64,000 nucleotides of DNA from Lamellibrachia satsuma (taxonomy: Eukaryota > Annelida > Polychaeta > Sabellida > Siboglinidae), in the NCBI GenBank assembly GCA_033239005.1, contig BSQZ01000061.1, forward strand, positions 2,625,501 through 2,689,500. Reading direction: 5' to 3'. This document shows positions 21,438 through 33,490 of the stretch, in pieces. A program made the position numbers and the translations under genes. The notes beneath the pieces were generated by a model. It was not told where the DNA came from. It did no database searches and saw nothing but the letters and a program-made list of their open reading frames with translations. Position 1 is the first letter of the stretch. Each line of letters begins with the position of its first letter.

Positions 21438-21969
21438 GTCAGCAGGGAAACAGCTTCTCCTCGGATAAATTAGTTTTGTCCTCGATGAAGATTGGAATAA
21501 TGTATTTTAATATGTTCTATAAATGAATCATTGACAGTTGTTGACAAACCCAGCAAGTAATTTGTGTATGTTTGATAAAATGTTTTAAAGTGATAATGTA
21601 CATAGATACCTGATGAGCCCGCTGCCTCGTGCAGCTATTCTGAGCTGTCTACACTTGACAGGTTTACTCAGCTATATTATTTATGTGTGCTGTTTGGTAA
21701 CACACCGTTGAAGATGTTAGTTAAAACTACATCCTCAATTAGTTTAGTTGTAGCTAGCTCCCTACAAGTGAAAATCTCCATTTAGTGAAATCAGGTTCGT
21801 TGATATTCAAATGTGTAGTGAGTGAATAGTTTCAGTAATATGCGCAGATCAGGTCAAAAATAATGTAATGGTAATGGTAGATCTCACTCGTGTTGGTACT
21901 ACCATTCAGTCATGTAGACAGACAGTTTCGATGTTATCAGACCTGGTTCAGTTGTGTTTGTCTCTGCAG
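21438..21969 (+). other. Intron, nothing recognised
   Basis: About 530 bases of AT-rich sequence between phase-0 exons, ending in GTTTGTCTCTGCAG. No repeats or open frames of note. Confidence 0.6.
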
Positions 21970-22128
21970 AGGGGGTCACTGCCAGTGAAGAAGACCCTCT
22001 ATCACCCTGGTGATGATATGGAATATCAGCCCAAGTCTCACCACTCCAATGGGGTGCACTTCCCCGTCCAGCAGCCACATCGCTACAGCACCATCGGAAC
22101 TCAGTCAGAATTTGAAGCACCATTGCAG
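21970..22128 (+). CDS. NEK9: NEK9-like exon: linker with candidate LC8-binding motif
   Basis: Reads RGSLPVKKTLYHPGDDMEYQ, PKSHHSNGVHFPVQQPHRYS, TIGTQSEFEAPLQ. It is 53 codons, phase 0 at both ends, with acceptor TCTCTGCAG and donor GTAATA. TIGTQSE resembles the dynein light chain LC8 consensus around TQT; vertebrate NEK9 binds LC8 through KGTQTAK. The motif here precedes rather than follows the coiled coil, so equivalence is inferred. Confidence 0.75.
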
Positions 22129-22477
22129 GTAATAATAATTATTGCCCTCCTGACGGTGGTCACTAAAACTATAGTTGATTCAACTTTATTTATCTTTGTA
22201 TAATTATTGTATTAATTATTTTTAATACGTTTTTTCTCTTTCTATTATTCAATGGTATTCATTCAGTAACTGTTTTTTATTTACTACCTATTCAATTTGT
22301 TCGGCACATGAATCAATTATATGCATTGTCTACATCTTTAGGGTGTCCAGTTTCCACAACTAGTAGTCTAGTTTTTACTGGCGTATTACGAGTATTTTGT
22401 ATTATAATTTTCATGCCAAATAAAATTAATTGTTAATTGATCTTGTTGCTCACTACTGCATGACTTGGCTTGTACAG

Positions 22478-22528
22478 GTGACATTTCTGGACCCACCCCC
22501 CAAGTTACACGTGGACATAGAAGCACAT
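22478..22528 (+). CDS. NEK9: Probable small NEK9-like exon
   Basis: Reads VTFLDPPPKLHVDIEAH, 17 codons, phase 0 at both ends, between CTTGTACAG and donor GTAGGT. No clear vertebrate counterpart; accepted because borders and phase fit the chain. It would be invisible to length-based gene finding. Confidence 0.6.
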
Positions 22529-23282
22529 GTAGGTGCACTCACTTGTGTAGCTAGTCAGCACGCACGCGTGCACAGTAACACATATTGTGTTTAGTTTTTA
22601 TGAATCACACAATATGCTACGATAAGATGTATTCAGAAAACAAATTATGTATATACAGTATTTGTCCTATTAAGCGTACATGCCCAAATAAGTGTCAAGG
22701 TTCAGTGACGACAGAAGTCTGAGAAAATTTGAGTTTCACCTATGTCAGCTCTGATATATGTTTCATCACACGTGAATGTATAAAAGGCTGATAGCGCTAA
22801 CCCAGTCCCTTCACTGAATATGTTGACCGTTACTTCCGTTGAGTTTTAATGTGTCCTGCGCTAATTTTCACAGTCCAACATGGAGCACATGATTGGTTAT
22901 AACTGTCTCAGTGTCTGTATGACAGCCAGTCTTTTACTACATTTTAGAATAGATGCTGCACATCTGTCATGCTGAACGTTTGCTAACTTTTCTCCAATGT
23001 TTCACTCATACTTCATTTTAAATACATGGTAACCACAGATAGTTGTCCAAAATGTGTAAGTTTCCAACTCGGAACAATACGCAGGTCTGAACGGATACCA
23101 TTTGCAAACTTTTATTGTGGTGCCAACCATGGTGCCATCTGGTGGATTAATAAAAAACAGTGGGTGACAAATTTTCATTATTTGTTTTTTACACAGTCAG
23201 ACTTTGGTAAATATACAATTTTCTTCTGCATCTAAAAAAATTGTCAAGCATACTGTATGCTTAATAGAACGAATACGGCCTA
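22529..23282 (+). other. Intron, nothing recognised
   Basis: AT-rich intronic sequence. A 69-codon frame from 23026 shows no family features and no splice context. Confidence 0.55.
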
Positions 23283-23349
23283 CATATATGTGCACACGCA
23301 CACATATACATACATACACACACGCACACCACCATGCACATACACACAG
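23283..23349. repeat. CA-rich microsatellite forming a 3' splice site
   Basis: ACACATATACATACATACAC and related CA repeats run directly into ACACACAG|TAT, the acceptor of the next exon. There is no ordinary polypyrimidine tract. Intronic CA repeats are known binding sites for hnRNP L in splicing control; applying that here is inference. Confidence 0.8.
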
Positions 23350-23453
23350 TATAAGGATATTTTGAACAAAATTCAGAAAGACCTGCACAGCCAATTTCCA
23401 GAGTTATACCAGGGGATTGTCAGAGTGTCAGAACTGTTACCCCACTTAGCGGG
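23350..23453 (+). CDS. NEK9: Probable NEK9-like coiled-coil exon, possibly alternative
   Basis: Reads YKDILNKIQKDLHSQFPELY then QGIVRVSELLPHLA, a helical-looking segment, open only in this frame. It enters in phase 0, and the donor GTAAGC at 23454 leaves two bases. The next exon needs phase 0 if its strong acceptor at 23647 is used, so either this exon is skipped in such transcripts or it pairs with a downstream AG at 23667. The lack of a pyrimidine tract at its acceptor also fits regulated use. Confidence 0.55.
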
Positions 23454-23647
23454 GTAAGCCTAGCACCATTGTAGACAATGAACTATTTTTAGCATGATTT
23501 TAAATGTGCAGACATTTTGAAACCTCTTAAAGTAAAACCTCTGCCATGCGGTTGGGTAATACACATGATTGCAAAATGGTGTCCTTTAGTAAAAATTATC
23601 ATGTTATGTCACGGATTTTAACACTACAAAATGGCTTGTTCTTGTAG

Positions 23648-23716
23648 AACACATCGAATGTCGACAGTGAGAGGCTGTATGCTAAGATCGAGAATCTGGA
23701 AATGGAAAACAAGAAG
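23648..23716 (+). CDS. NEK9: NEK9-like coiled-coil exon
   Basis: Reads NTSNVDSERLYAKIENLEME then NKK, a heptad-like coiled-coil start continued as LQELVSRQG by the exon at 25652. Acceptor GTTCTTGTAG at 23647 gives 23 codons in phase 0. An internal AG at 23667 would start at TGAGAGG and fit the two bases left by the exon ending at 23453. Donor GTAATG. Confidence 0.7.
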
Positions 23717-24210
23717 GTAATGAGTCAGTCTGATAATAGTCCACCGTGTTCAACTTTAGGCACTCTTTGTTGTCAGTCTTGATCGTATTATTAGATTGTT
23801 GTAGATTTGTGCAATTTGGCTTTAAAATGGAATAATTTCTGGGTTCGTCTAGATGCGCCAAGGAAGGTGTTTTATGCTGTTGCCTTCAACTAACGTGTTG
23901 TTGTTGTGTTTGGGGCCAGGTCAAATTCCACAAATTCAGACCAATTACATATATTTTATTTCAGTTACAATTACACCATTTCGTTTCAATTACAGATGCA
24001 ATATGTGGTACGTACTGTTTATTCAAAAAGTTTATTTAGTATTTATTAATTATGTGTTTGATAAATGTGTTAGACAGAAAGTTTGATTGTTGTTTTTAAT
24101 AAGTTTGTAATGCTGCAATTAATCATAATTGGTGTAACCGTTGAGCGATTTCACACACAAAAATCAGTTACAATTATGCATAAATTCAACACGAGACTCA
24201 GTTACAAATA
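23717..24210 (+). other. Intron segment before the 109-bp array
   Basis: AT-rich sequence. Around 23930-24250 there are several degenerate copies of an AATTACACCATTTG...CAGTTACAA motif that grade into the first array unit. Confidence 0.55.
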
Positions 24211-25651
24211 CACCATTTGCCTTTAATCAGTTAGAATTATCTATAATTGGCCTAGCCCAGTGCTGAAGTCATTGATTTTGCCCTACAACCCTGGACACTT
24301 TCTGGTGCCCTTCTCCCCCTGACATTTGCCAGTAATCAGTTAGAATTATCTATAATTGGCCTAGCCCAGTGCTGACATCACTGATCTTGCCCTAAAACCC
24401 TGGACACTTACTGGTGCCCTTCTCCCCCGACATTTGCCTGTAATCAGTTAGAATTATCTATAATTGGCCTAGCCCAGTGCTGACATCACTGATCTTGCCC
24501 TACAACCCTGGACACTTACTGGTGCCTTTCTCCCCCTGACATTTGCCTGTAATCAGTTAGAATTATCTATAATTGGCCTAGCCCAGTGCTGACATCACTG
24601 ATCTTGCCCTACAACCCTGGACACTTACTGGTGCCTTTCTCCCCCTGACATTTGCCTGTAATCAGTTAGAATTATCTATAATTGGCCTAGCCCAGTGCTG
24701 ACATCACTGATCTTGCCCTACAACCCTGGACACTTACTGGTGCCCTTCTCCCCCTGACATTTGCCTGTAATCAGTTAGAATTATCTATAATTGGCCTAGC
24801 CCAGTGCTGACATCACTGATCTTGCCCTACAACCCTGGACACTTTCTGGTGCCCTTCTCCCCCTGACATTTGCCTGTAATCAGTTAGAATTATCTATAAT
24901 TGGCCTAGCCCAGTGCTGACATCACTGATCTTATCCTACAACCCTGGACACTTACTGGTGCCCTTCTCCCCTGACATTTGCCTGTAATCAGTTGGAATTA
25001 TCTATAATTGGCCTAGCCCAGTGCTGACATCACTGATCTTGCCCTACAACCCTGGACACTTACTGGTGCCCTTCTCCCCCTGACATTTGCCTGTAATCAG
25101 TTAGAATTATCTATAATTGGCCTAGCCCAGTGCTGACATCACTGATCTTGCCCTACAACCCTGGACACTTTCTGGTGCCCTTCTCCCCCTGACATTTGCC
25201 TGTAATCAGTTAGAATTATCTATAATTGGCCTAGCCCAGTGCTGACATCACTGATCTTGCCCTACAACCCTGGACACTTACTGGTGCCCTTCTCCCCTGA
25301 CATTTGCCTGTAATCAGTTAGAATTATCTATAATTGGCCTAGCCCAGTGCTGACATCACTGATCTTACCCTACAACCCTGGACACTTTCTGGTGCTTGTC
25401 TCCCCCTGACATTTGCCTGTAATCAGTTAGAATTATCTATAATTGGCCTAGCCCAGTGCTGACATCACTGATCTTGCCCTACAACCCTGGACACTTACGG
25501 GTGCTTGTCTCCCCCTGACATTTGCCTGTAATCAGTTAGAATTATGTATAATTGGCCTAGCCCAGTGCTGACATCACTGATCTTGCCCTACAACCCTGGA
25601 CACTTACTGGTGCTTGTCTCCCCTCCCTGACCTTTGCCCATCTGTACACAG
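24211..25651. repeat. 109-bp minisatellite carrying decoy acceptors, about 13 copies
   Basis: Each unit contains TTCTCCCCCTGACATTTGCC then TGTAATCAG, a pyrimidine tract plus AG. The genuine acceptor of the next exon (TCTCCCCTCCCTGACCTTTG, then CCCATCTGTACACAG) is a diverged version of the same block, so the array ends in the real 3' splice site. Units also contain GCTGACATCAC, similar to a branch point. Identity between units is high. Confidence 0.93.
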
Positions 25652-25726
25652 CTGCAGGAGCTGGTCAGTCGCCAGGGAGTCACCATCAAGATGCAGGCCG
25701 ACACCATTAGCCACATGGAGGACAAG
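25652..25726 (+). CDS. NEK9: NEK9-like coiled-coil exon
   Basis: Reads LQELVSRQGVTIKMQADTIS then HMEDK, 25 codons, phase 0 at both ends, continuing the coiled coil of the previous exon. The donor is the weak GTTGGT. If the donor is ignored the frame ends at a TGA at 25762-25764 after VGPSALKKPQLA, so intron retention would give a third C-terminus. Confidence 0.8.
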
Positions 25727-26137
25727 GTTGGTCCATCTGCTCTCAAGAAGCCACAGCTCGCATGACCTTGGCAGTGGTGGCGCCACTGTCTACACTGCCT
25801 CGCTGCTGCCGCTGCATGCGCTCAGTTCTGCACGGTTGTTGTTGTTCAATGTTGTCTGCGTTCGCTGTTGCATGTTTGTTGTGGTCAGACGTCTCAGGCC
25901 AACGGTTGGTCAGTATCTTCTCTGGACACTGTGTGGCTTTTGCAGTTCAGCAGATCCTCTTGTTACATTTTGGCCTCACAAACTCCAGCTTTGCACTGGG
26001 TCTGTCCATCCAGCCGTTGGTCACACAAGTTTTATCAATATTACCACATCGTCCTTACCGGTTGGGTATTCAACATCTTCAAAACAACCATATTGGCCTT
26101 TTCCATTTTGTGTCTAAATTGTAACTGTGCATTGCAG

Positions 26138-26194
26138 AACCTCGAAGTGAAAGAAATATCAAGCATGTGTAGGTGCTATTCTGATGTGGAGTGA
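26138..26194 (+). CDS. NEK9: Candidate short alternative terminal exon
   Basis: Acceptor GCATTGCAG, then NLEVKEISSMCRCYSDVE and TGA. It is in phase 0 with the exon ending at 25726 and extends the charged helical run (HMEDK-NLEVKE). An AATAAA lies 190 bases downstream of the stop. This would end the protein about 156 residues earlier than the long form. Support is from phase, borders and the poly(A) signal only. Confidence 0.55.
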   Translation, partial: NLEVKEISSMCRCYSDVE

Positions 26195-26383
26195 ACATAT
26201 TTATTATGTTGCCATAGCAATGATCATGAGATAAACATGAAGTCACTGCTGTCGTTGTCATGATAGTCATATAATGCCATAATGTGCATGAGATGATGTC
26301 CTTTTTGCCATGGTGATGGTTGTAATGTGCTTGGGATCACTACTCGTCATGAGCCACTAGTACCAAGTGCAATATTTTGTGTA

Positions 26384-26389
26384 AATAAA
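26384..26389 (+). promoter_or_regulatory. Candidate polyadenylation signal (AATAAA)
   Basis: AATAAA within TGTGTAAATAAAAAATATC, 190 bases after the TGA of the short terminal exon, with TG-rich sequence following near 26420-26530. Its position suits the 3' end of the short isoform. Confidence 0.5.
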
Positions 26390-29274
26390 AAATATCTGTA
26401 TATAGCATGATTAATGTCGGTGTTATGTCATGTTTTTGCTATTCTATGTATGTAACTTGAGCAGCATGGAAGTTTGCTTATTGTGAACACTAACATTGTG
26501 TTATTGTGTGTTACTGTGTGCATGTATTTATTATAGTAACGTATTGCATTTTATATTATTAAAGATGCAGTGATAGTGATTTGTGTCTAGGCGATTGGAA
26601 CAACTGGGTTAGTCAGGTGTATTTCTATGGAGAAATCATGACATAAACCATGAATAGTTTGCATAGACCTATCCCAAGTTTGCCAACTACATGGCTTACC
26701 GATATGAGTTTTGTTTACATTTTGTTACAAGATGGCAGCACTGATGTGTGTAGTTCAGTATCATCCACATGGTGGTAGCACTATGCTAAGCCAGTTGTGT
26801 TAGCTCAATAAAGTATTAGGCCTACTACTGCTACATTGTATTTGGTGCATGTGTGTTGTGGGTGACTAAATAAAAAATGACATGCCTTATTTTAACACTT
26901 GGATCACTGGGTCTCTATATGATCATATATTCTTGGACAATCGGAGAATACTGTCACAGCATTAGAAGTGCTTGGTTTTTGGTATTTTTCTTGATGGCTG
27001 TTAGTGGCTGATTTATTTAAAAATGATAATGTTTCTGGTCCCACACCACCATCATAATAATTAGCATTATTTAATAATGTGTATTCCTTGTAATGTATGC
27101 TCGTTTGCATGTGTGTGCTTGCCAGTGTATGTACATGTAATTATAATCTTTTCAAGGGTACTGTACATATTGAAGTCAGCGACATCTTTCACAGTATGAG
27201 TACCCCTCCAATGAGATTACTGTAGAGATATTAGTTTAATTTAGTGTAGACTTAAACAAAATTACTGTACAGTTGAATCGATATTTAATGCAGTGTACAA
27301 TTTAACACAATCTAATCTACAGACCTTATAATTTTGGGTTGAGTTTTCCGTTCTTGCCTAAAATAGGAAAAAAATGTATGAATGAAGTTTTACATAAAAA
27401 GGTATGTTCTTATATAGCAGTGTATGCAGTCCTTGGGACTGTTCAAAGCGCTTTACACTTCACCCCCTGGCAGACCTGTTTATTCCAACGCCATCTTGAC
27501 TTCTCTGGGAAGCATAGTGCTATAGTAATAATCACTTGGTTTAGTAGAGTGTTTCTTACTCAACTGTGTTCTACAGTATTTTCATCTATATGTCCTCTGC
27601 AGTATCTCTCCATTGTTCAGCAGTTCATGCTCTGTAGTCAACTCAACTGATCTTTCCTTCCCCTCACTGGGACACACCAGAGATCAATGATACTTGGGGA
27701 GTGATTAAAGTGCAATTAGCTGATGACCAGTGGATAGTCAGTTGTAGAATGACCAGAGTAGATAGAGCCAGATTACCTCCAGTGTGTACCCTTGGACATG
27801 TAATTAGTTCCACAAGAGATTACTGTAAATTGCTATATACTAATGAGGAACTAAGTCTGCCCACTGGGATTGTACAGGGAATACTTCTTCCTGTTGTCAA
27901 TATACACCAGGACGTGGACACTTCCAGGAACAGAGTGTGGACCCATGTGCTCTTCTAGTTATGACAGTGTACAGATGGGGTTCTGTCATTGTGATTGTGT
28001 GAGAAGGAGATGTGATGTGATGTATCGTTTGTGTTGTGTTACAAAGAAATCCAGAAGACTGGCTTACATTATTGAAAGCATGGAATTCAGGCAATTATTA
28101 TTGTGTTGCAACAGTAATGAAATGTTGTTAATTTAGCAGTTAATTAAACATAAGGACAAAATACAATTTTGGATATTTAAATTATTGACGTTAATATTGC
28201 AGCAGAAAAGGTAGTATTTCATGTAATATTTAAGTCAACATAAATAGTTTTAAATGTCGGTATACCTAACATAGTTTTATGCATGTCCTAGTATTTATGC
28301 CATGTTTCAATATATTCTAATTCAAAATCGTGGCATCTCAAACAGTCTGGATTTAATTGAACCAAAGTGCATACTTTATAGGATTTACATAATTACTATC
28401 TTAATGTTGAAGGATTTGTTCAGTACTTCCATTCTTCCAGCAACCTCATCCTTTCTGCAGTATCATTTGGCCAAAATGTCTTATTCTGCTACAACATAAA
28501 ATGAAATACTTTCAGTACAAATCTGACCAATTATAATGTTAGCAACACAGAATGAAGTGGGTAAAATGTGAGTGTCATGTGATATTCTGTTTGTGATGCA
28601 TGACATTTGCCCTGATATGTTTTGTTTGTGACCATTTTGCCAGGAGGGTGAAGGATCAGATGAATGAAAATGTTAATCGCTTAGGGGCCCACAAGTGTTG
28701 GGAGACATTGTTTATTTGTGAGCCCTGATGGAAGCAGTCAGAAGTGCTGTGATTAGCCTGGGGTTCACCTGTCCACTGCCAGCACTGATCTCTGCCAGAC
28801 TCTCTGCACAAGATTCTTTTACATGTTCTTGGGGTAAAGACCTCTGGATCCACATCATTACCCCCACTTGAGGGGTTGAGCCCCTGAGGGTGGGTACTTA
28901 GTTCTGTTGTCAGGGATGATGTATGGTGTCTTGATGAGGCAGAAAACTTGATGTTCCACAAGGGTTCTCTTCCAGCACAACTTCAAAGGTTTGTCCTGCT
29001 GCTTCATCTTTCTCAGTCTAAATTACTTCTCACAGTTGGGGCAGATAGCTTATATATATCAGTAAGTTTATATATGCACACAGGCATGCAGGCATGCTGC
29101 GATGCATGCAGACACAAAGATGCAGTAATGTCATTGTTAAGCTTCTACCTGATATGTATCGAGCAGTGTGTTCATTCCAGTGTACTTTAAATAATTTGTT
29201 AAACAGGAAGTCGATGACATTGCATGAGTTGGTTATATTTCTCCCAGAAAAGATGGACTGACCCCCTACTTATT
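26390..29274. other. Non-coding, no recognised gene
   Basis: Either the last NEK9 intron (long isoform) or downstream flank. 27420-27500 contains GTTCAAAGCGCTTTACAC, resembling a minus-strand CR1/SINE-like tail. 28650-28970 has the compositional look of an interspersed repeat (CTTGGGGTAAAGACCTCTGG). No exon with good borders was found. Confidence 0.4.
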
Positions 29275-29506
29275 GTGTGCGTGCATGTGTGTGTGTGCAT
29301 GCATGTGTGCGTGCGTGCATGCATGCATGCGCGCACACGTAAGTGTGCACGTGTGTGTGTATGCACATGTGTGTGTGCACGTGTGTGTGCACATGTGTGT
29401 GTGTGTGCACATGTGTGTGTGCACATGTGTGTGTGTGTGTGTGTGTGTGCACATGTGTGTGTGTGTGTGCACATGTGTGTGTGTGTGTGTGCACGTGTGT
29501 GCACTA
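29275..29506. repeat. TG-rich microsatellite
   Basis: Mixed GTGTGTGC, GCATGCAT and GCACATGTG tracts. The many Cys/Val and His/Thr frames in all six readings are artefacts. Alternating purine-pyrimidine runs of this kind can adopt Z-DNA. Confidence 0.95.
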
Positions 29507-30584
29507 TTTCAACAATCATAAATAACATGATTTATTCACTTGTTATCTCCTCATCTTCCCACTTCCAGGTATTAATACAGCCATTGCGTGCATATTGCAT
29601 GTGTTATACTGTGGTCCAGTACACAGCAATTTGTTGGACAAATGTCTCTTTCAATAACACTGAAGACCTGAGGCAGCACTAATGCTTCCTGTGCCATGCA
29701 CAATAATGATGCTATTGTGACAATCCTTGCCATCAGATGCTGATGTTGATGTTCTATGTGCATGCATGCAGTGCCATGCACATACACATAAATGCACACA
29801 ACAGAATGTCAACAACCCTGAGTACATGGCATCAGAGGATATCAAGTCCAGATTATTTATCAAGTAAAATCATTATTGTAGTCAGTTGCTCTGGTGTTGA
29901 CCAAGGCCTGCTGAAGGCCTTGGTTGAACTGTAACAGGCCCTGCTTGGGCCACCACTGCCAGCCAGTTCTGACCCTACAAACCCCAAAAGGGCACAGATG
30001 ATTTACTGAAAGAAAGACCAGCTTGTGATATAGATGTCTGACCAGTGGTCACTCCAGCTGTATGGTAATATTTTGTTCATGTGGCAGATGCCACCAGCAG
30101 CTGAATTGGCATTCATAATATTTATGTAAGTCGCCAATATAATTAATCTGTGATGATAAACATGTAGTGTAGCAGTTAGAAGTGGGCCAAGACATGTGGC
30201 AGCCACATAACTGTGTGTTTTAAGCCACCAGAAAGTGTATTGCTTGATGTTCTTCTGGAACAGAGAGGCTGAGTTGGCCAGGGCCATGGAAGAAGGTTCT
30301 GATGGCATTATGGGCTGGGTTTGAACATGACTGGAGTCAGCCTTTCTGATCAGATTCTGTGATTGAGCCTGAGGGAGTTGTCTTCAGTGAATCCCTGGAA
30401 CCCTGCAACTGAGATACCTACTCCACTATAGCCTTACCACTCTTCACACTGTGTAAATAAATACAATTTGAATACTTTTATTGCATGAAAAGCTCTGAAA
30501 CCAAGCCCAGAGGCATATCAAAACCAAAAAGTTAGGCAGTCTTAAAATCGGTATACAATGTTAAAGTTGTCAAAACATGGATGA
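29507..30584. other. Non-coding, nothing recognised
   Basis: About 1.1 kb without convincing coding frames, splice-bordered exons or known element motifs. Confidence 0.4.
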
Positions 30585-31570
30585 CTAAACTAGGCAGGTG
30601 ATGAGGATAGGCAGTGTTAAAATTGTCAACACATGGATGACTAAACTAGGCAGGTGATGAGGATAGGCAGTGTTAAAGTTGTCAACACATGGATGGCTAA
30701 ACTAGGCAGGTGATGAGGATAGGCAGTGTTAAAGTTGTCAACACATGGATGACTAAACTAGCCAGGTGATGAGGATAGGCAGTGTTAAAGTTGTCAACAC
30801 ATGGATGACTAAACTAGGCAGGTGATGAGGATAGGCAGTGTTAAAGTTGTCAACACATGGATGACTAAACTAGGCAGGTGATGAGGATAGGCAGTGTTAA
30901 AGTTGTCAACACATGGATGACTAAACTAGCCAGGTGATGAGGATAGGCAGTGTTAAAGTTGTCAACACATGGATGACTAAACTAGGCAGGTGATGAGGAT
31001 AGGCAGTGTTAAAGTTGTCAACACATGGATGACTAAACTAGGCAGGTGATGAGGGTAGCCAGTGTTAAAGTTGTCAACACAACACATGGATGACTAAACT
31101 AGGCAGGTGATGAGGATAGGCAGTGTTAAAGTTGTCAACACATGGATGACTACATTAGGCAGGTGATGAGGATAGGCAGTGTTAAAGTTGTCAACACATG
31201 GATGACTAAACTAGGCAGGTGATGAGGATAGGCAGTGTTAAAGTTGTCAACACATGGATGACTAAACTAGCCAGGTGATGAGGATAGGCAGTGTTAAAGT
31301 TGTCAACACATGGATGACTAAACTAGGCAGGTGATGAGGATAGGCAGTGTTAAAGTTGTCAACACATGGATGACTAAACTAGGCAGGTGATGAGGGTAGC
31401 CAGTGTTAAAGTTGTCAACACATGGATGACTAAACTAGCCAGGTGATGAGGATAGGCAGTGTTAAAGTTGTCAACACATGGATGACTAAACTAGGCAGGT
31501 GATGAGGATAGGCAGTGTTAAAGTTGTCAACACATGGATGACTAAACTAGGCAGGTGATGAGGGTAGTCA
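30585..31570. repeat. 56-bp minisatellite, about 17 copies
   Basis: The unit (AGGCAGTGTTAAAGTTGTCA, then ACACATGGATGACTAAACTA, then GGCAGGTGATGAGGAT) repeats at 56 bases. CTAGGCAGG and CTAGCCAGG variants, plus GGGTAGCCAG junctions, recur in a pattern of about three to four units, indicating block duplication. One unit near 31080 has an extra AACAC. Confidence 0.95.
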
Positions 31571-32944
31571 ATGTCAAAAACATCAGTCTTCAGATGACAC
31601 AAAATATTGTTTATTATGTTTCCTGCTACCCTAACTCTAACTGGGAGTAAAGTCCAAACAGTTGACGAGGCACCAAGAAAGTTCTAGTTCCTATGTATTA
31701 ATCACTCTCCTGTGCATCTGGGAGCTGTATTATGTGGCTGATGGCTTCACGCATGCACACACACGCAGGGGCAGCACACATGCACGCACGCACGCACGCA
31801 CGCACGCGCACACACACACACACACACCTGACTGATAGGAACACTAGGCCATCTGTGTTAGCATATTTGTTTTATTTCCTGTTACACTGTACTAGAACCT
31901 AGCCAAAATATTGTACCATTATTCAGGTCACAAGAACTTTCTACTTCACCAGTTTTTCCTTCACCAGATTTTCACACTAAGGATATGTCAGTAATGCAAT
32001 TAAAGAATTTTAATATAACTTAATGAACTTATTGTTTAGGTGGTCAAGGTTATGGCTATTATAAGGTACGTCAAACATTTCAATATATATATGGCATCTG
32101 TGTTCGTATTAACCCTCCCATGGTCAGTGACAGAGAACTTACACAGATGACAGAGTCAGGAAAATAATCAGCAATTAATCATCGCCCCTGACAAAAACTG
32201 CAATATCTTTTTCCAAGACACTTAAGGCAGCTGAATGTGGCAGCTAATGACTTGACTGTGGTAGACCATTCAACTATGTATCCTGAATACTAATAGGAAT
32301 ATGTTGTGTAATTTCTGTGATGAAAATCAATCCTTAGAATACGACAGACGAGCATTGCCATTCATGACATCATACTTGAGTTCGGTGAAGTGGAAATGAG
32401 AAGGCCCTTGAGCTGGTGGGTGCGTTTGTGTTTCACTGAGTGACTGCATGTCATCATTGTCAATGGGGTCGTTGAACTCTGGCTAGTCAGACTAAGACAT
32501 GGCGCCTGCTTCATGTTCCCTTTGTGGATTCACATCCCTGTCCTCCCTTAGTTGAAGGAGAGGGAAATGGAGAGGGAGAAGAAATGAAGCCTAAACACAG
32601 TAGTCGTGTCCCAGTTCAAGTGGCAATGTAGGCAGTGAACTCACAAGTAGCAACAACTAAGTTCAACTTAACTTTAAAGTGAAATCAGAAGCCATATGAC
32701 TTGTATGTTTACACGCAGCAGCAGCAGCAGTTCTATAATCACATGACAACTATCCAAAGTCATACCGCTGGCTGCTTTTGCTGGCTGCTGCTGGCTGCCA
32801 CTGAGACTGCTGCTATTGCTGCAGGCGCCACCACCGCTGCTTGCCTCAGGTGCTGGCTGCAGTTTGTAGAAACTACCACTGAGATCCTCATCTACCGCAA
32901 GCTGTCAGCTCTAAGTTAAGATTCACATAATTTTTTATTGAACT
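31571..32944. other. Non-coding with CA/CG microsatellite
   Basis: Contains a CA/CACG microsatellite at 31749-31827 and a CAG/CTG-rich patch at 32716-32880 (GCAGCAGCAGCAG, GCTGCTGCTGGCTGC). No recognisable coding exon. Confidence 0.5.
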
Positions 32945-33490
32945 GTCAAGAAACCATTGCCTGAACACAGGCACCTCATGGTTAGAAGAAACCATCATCT
33001 AAACATTGGTGCTTCGTGGTTGGAAGAAACCATCGCCTGAACACCGGTGCATCATGGTTGGAAAAACCATCGCCTCAACACTGGCACCTCATGGTTGGAA
33101 GAAACCATCGCCTCAACACTGGTGCTTCATAGTTGGAAGAAATCATCACCTCAACACTGGCACCTCATGGATGGAAGAAACCATCTTCTAAAAAACTGAT
33201 GTCTCATGGTTGGAAGAAACCATCGCCTGAATACTGGTGCCTTATGGTTGGAAGAAACCTTCTCCTGAACACTGGCACCCCATGGTTGGAAGAAACTATT
33301 ACCTGAATACTGGTGCCATATGGTTGGAAGAAACCATTGCCTGAACACTGGTGCTTCATGGTTGGAAGTAACCATCGCATCAACACTGGCACCTCATGGT
33401 TGGAAGAAACCATCGCCTCTACACTGGTGCTTCATAGTTGGAAGAAACCATCACCTCAACACTGGCGCCTCATGGTTGGAAGAAACCACA
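32945..33490. repeat. 38-bp minisatellite, about 14 copies
   Basis: The unit (TGGTTGGAAGAAACCATCGC, then CTGAACACTGGTGCCTCA) contains the near-palindrome GGTTGGAAGAAACC. Moderately diverged between copies. Frames on both strands follow the period and are not genes. Confidence 0.93.
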
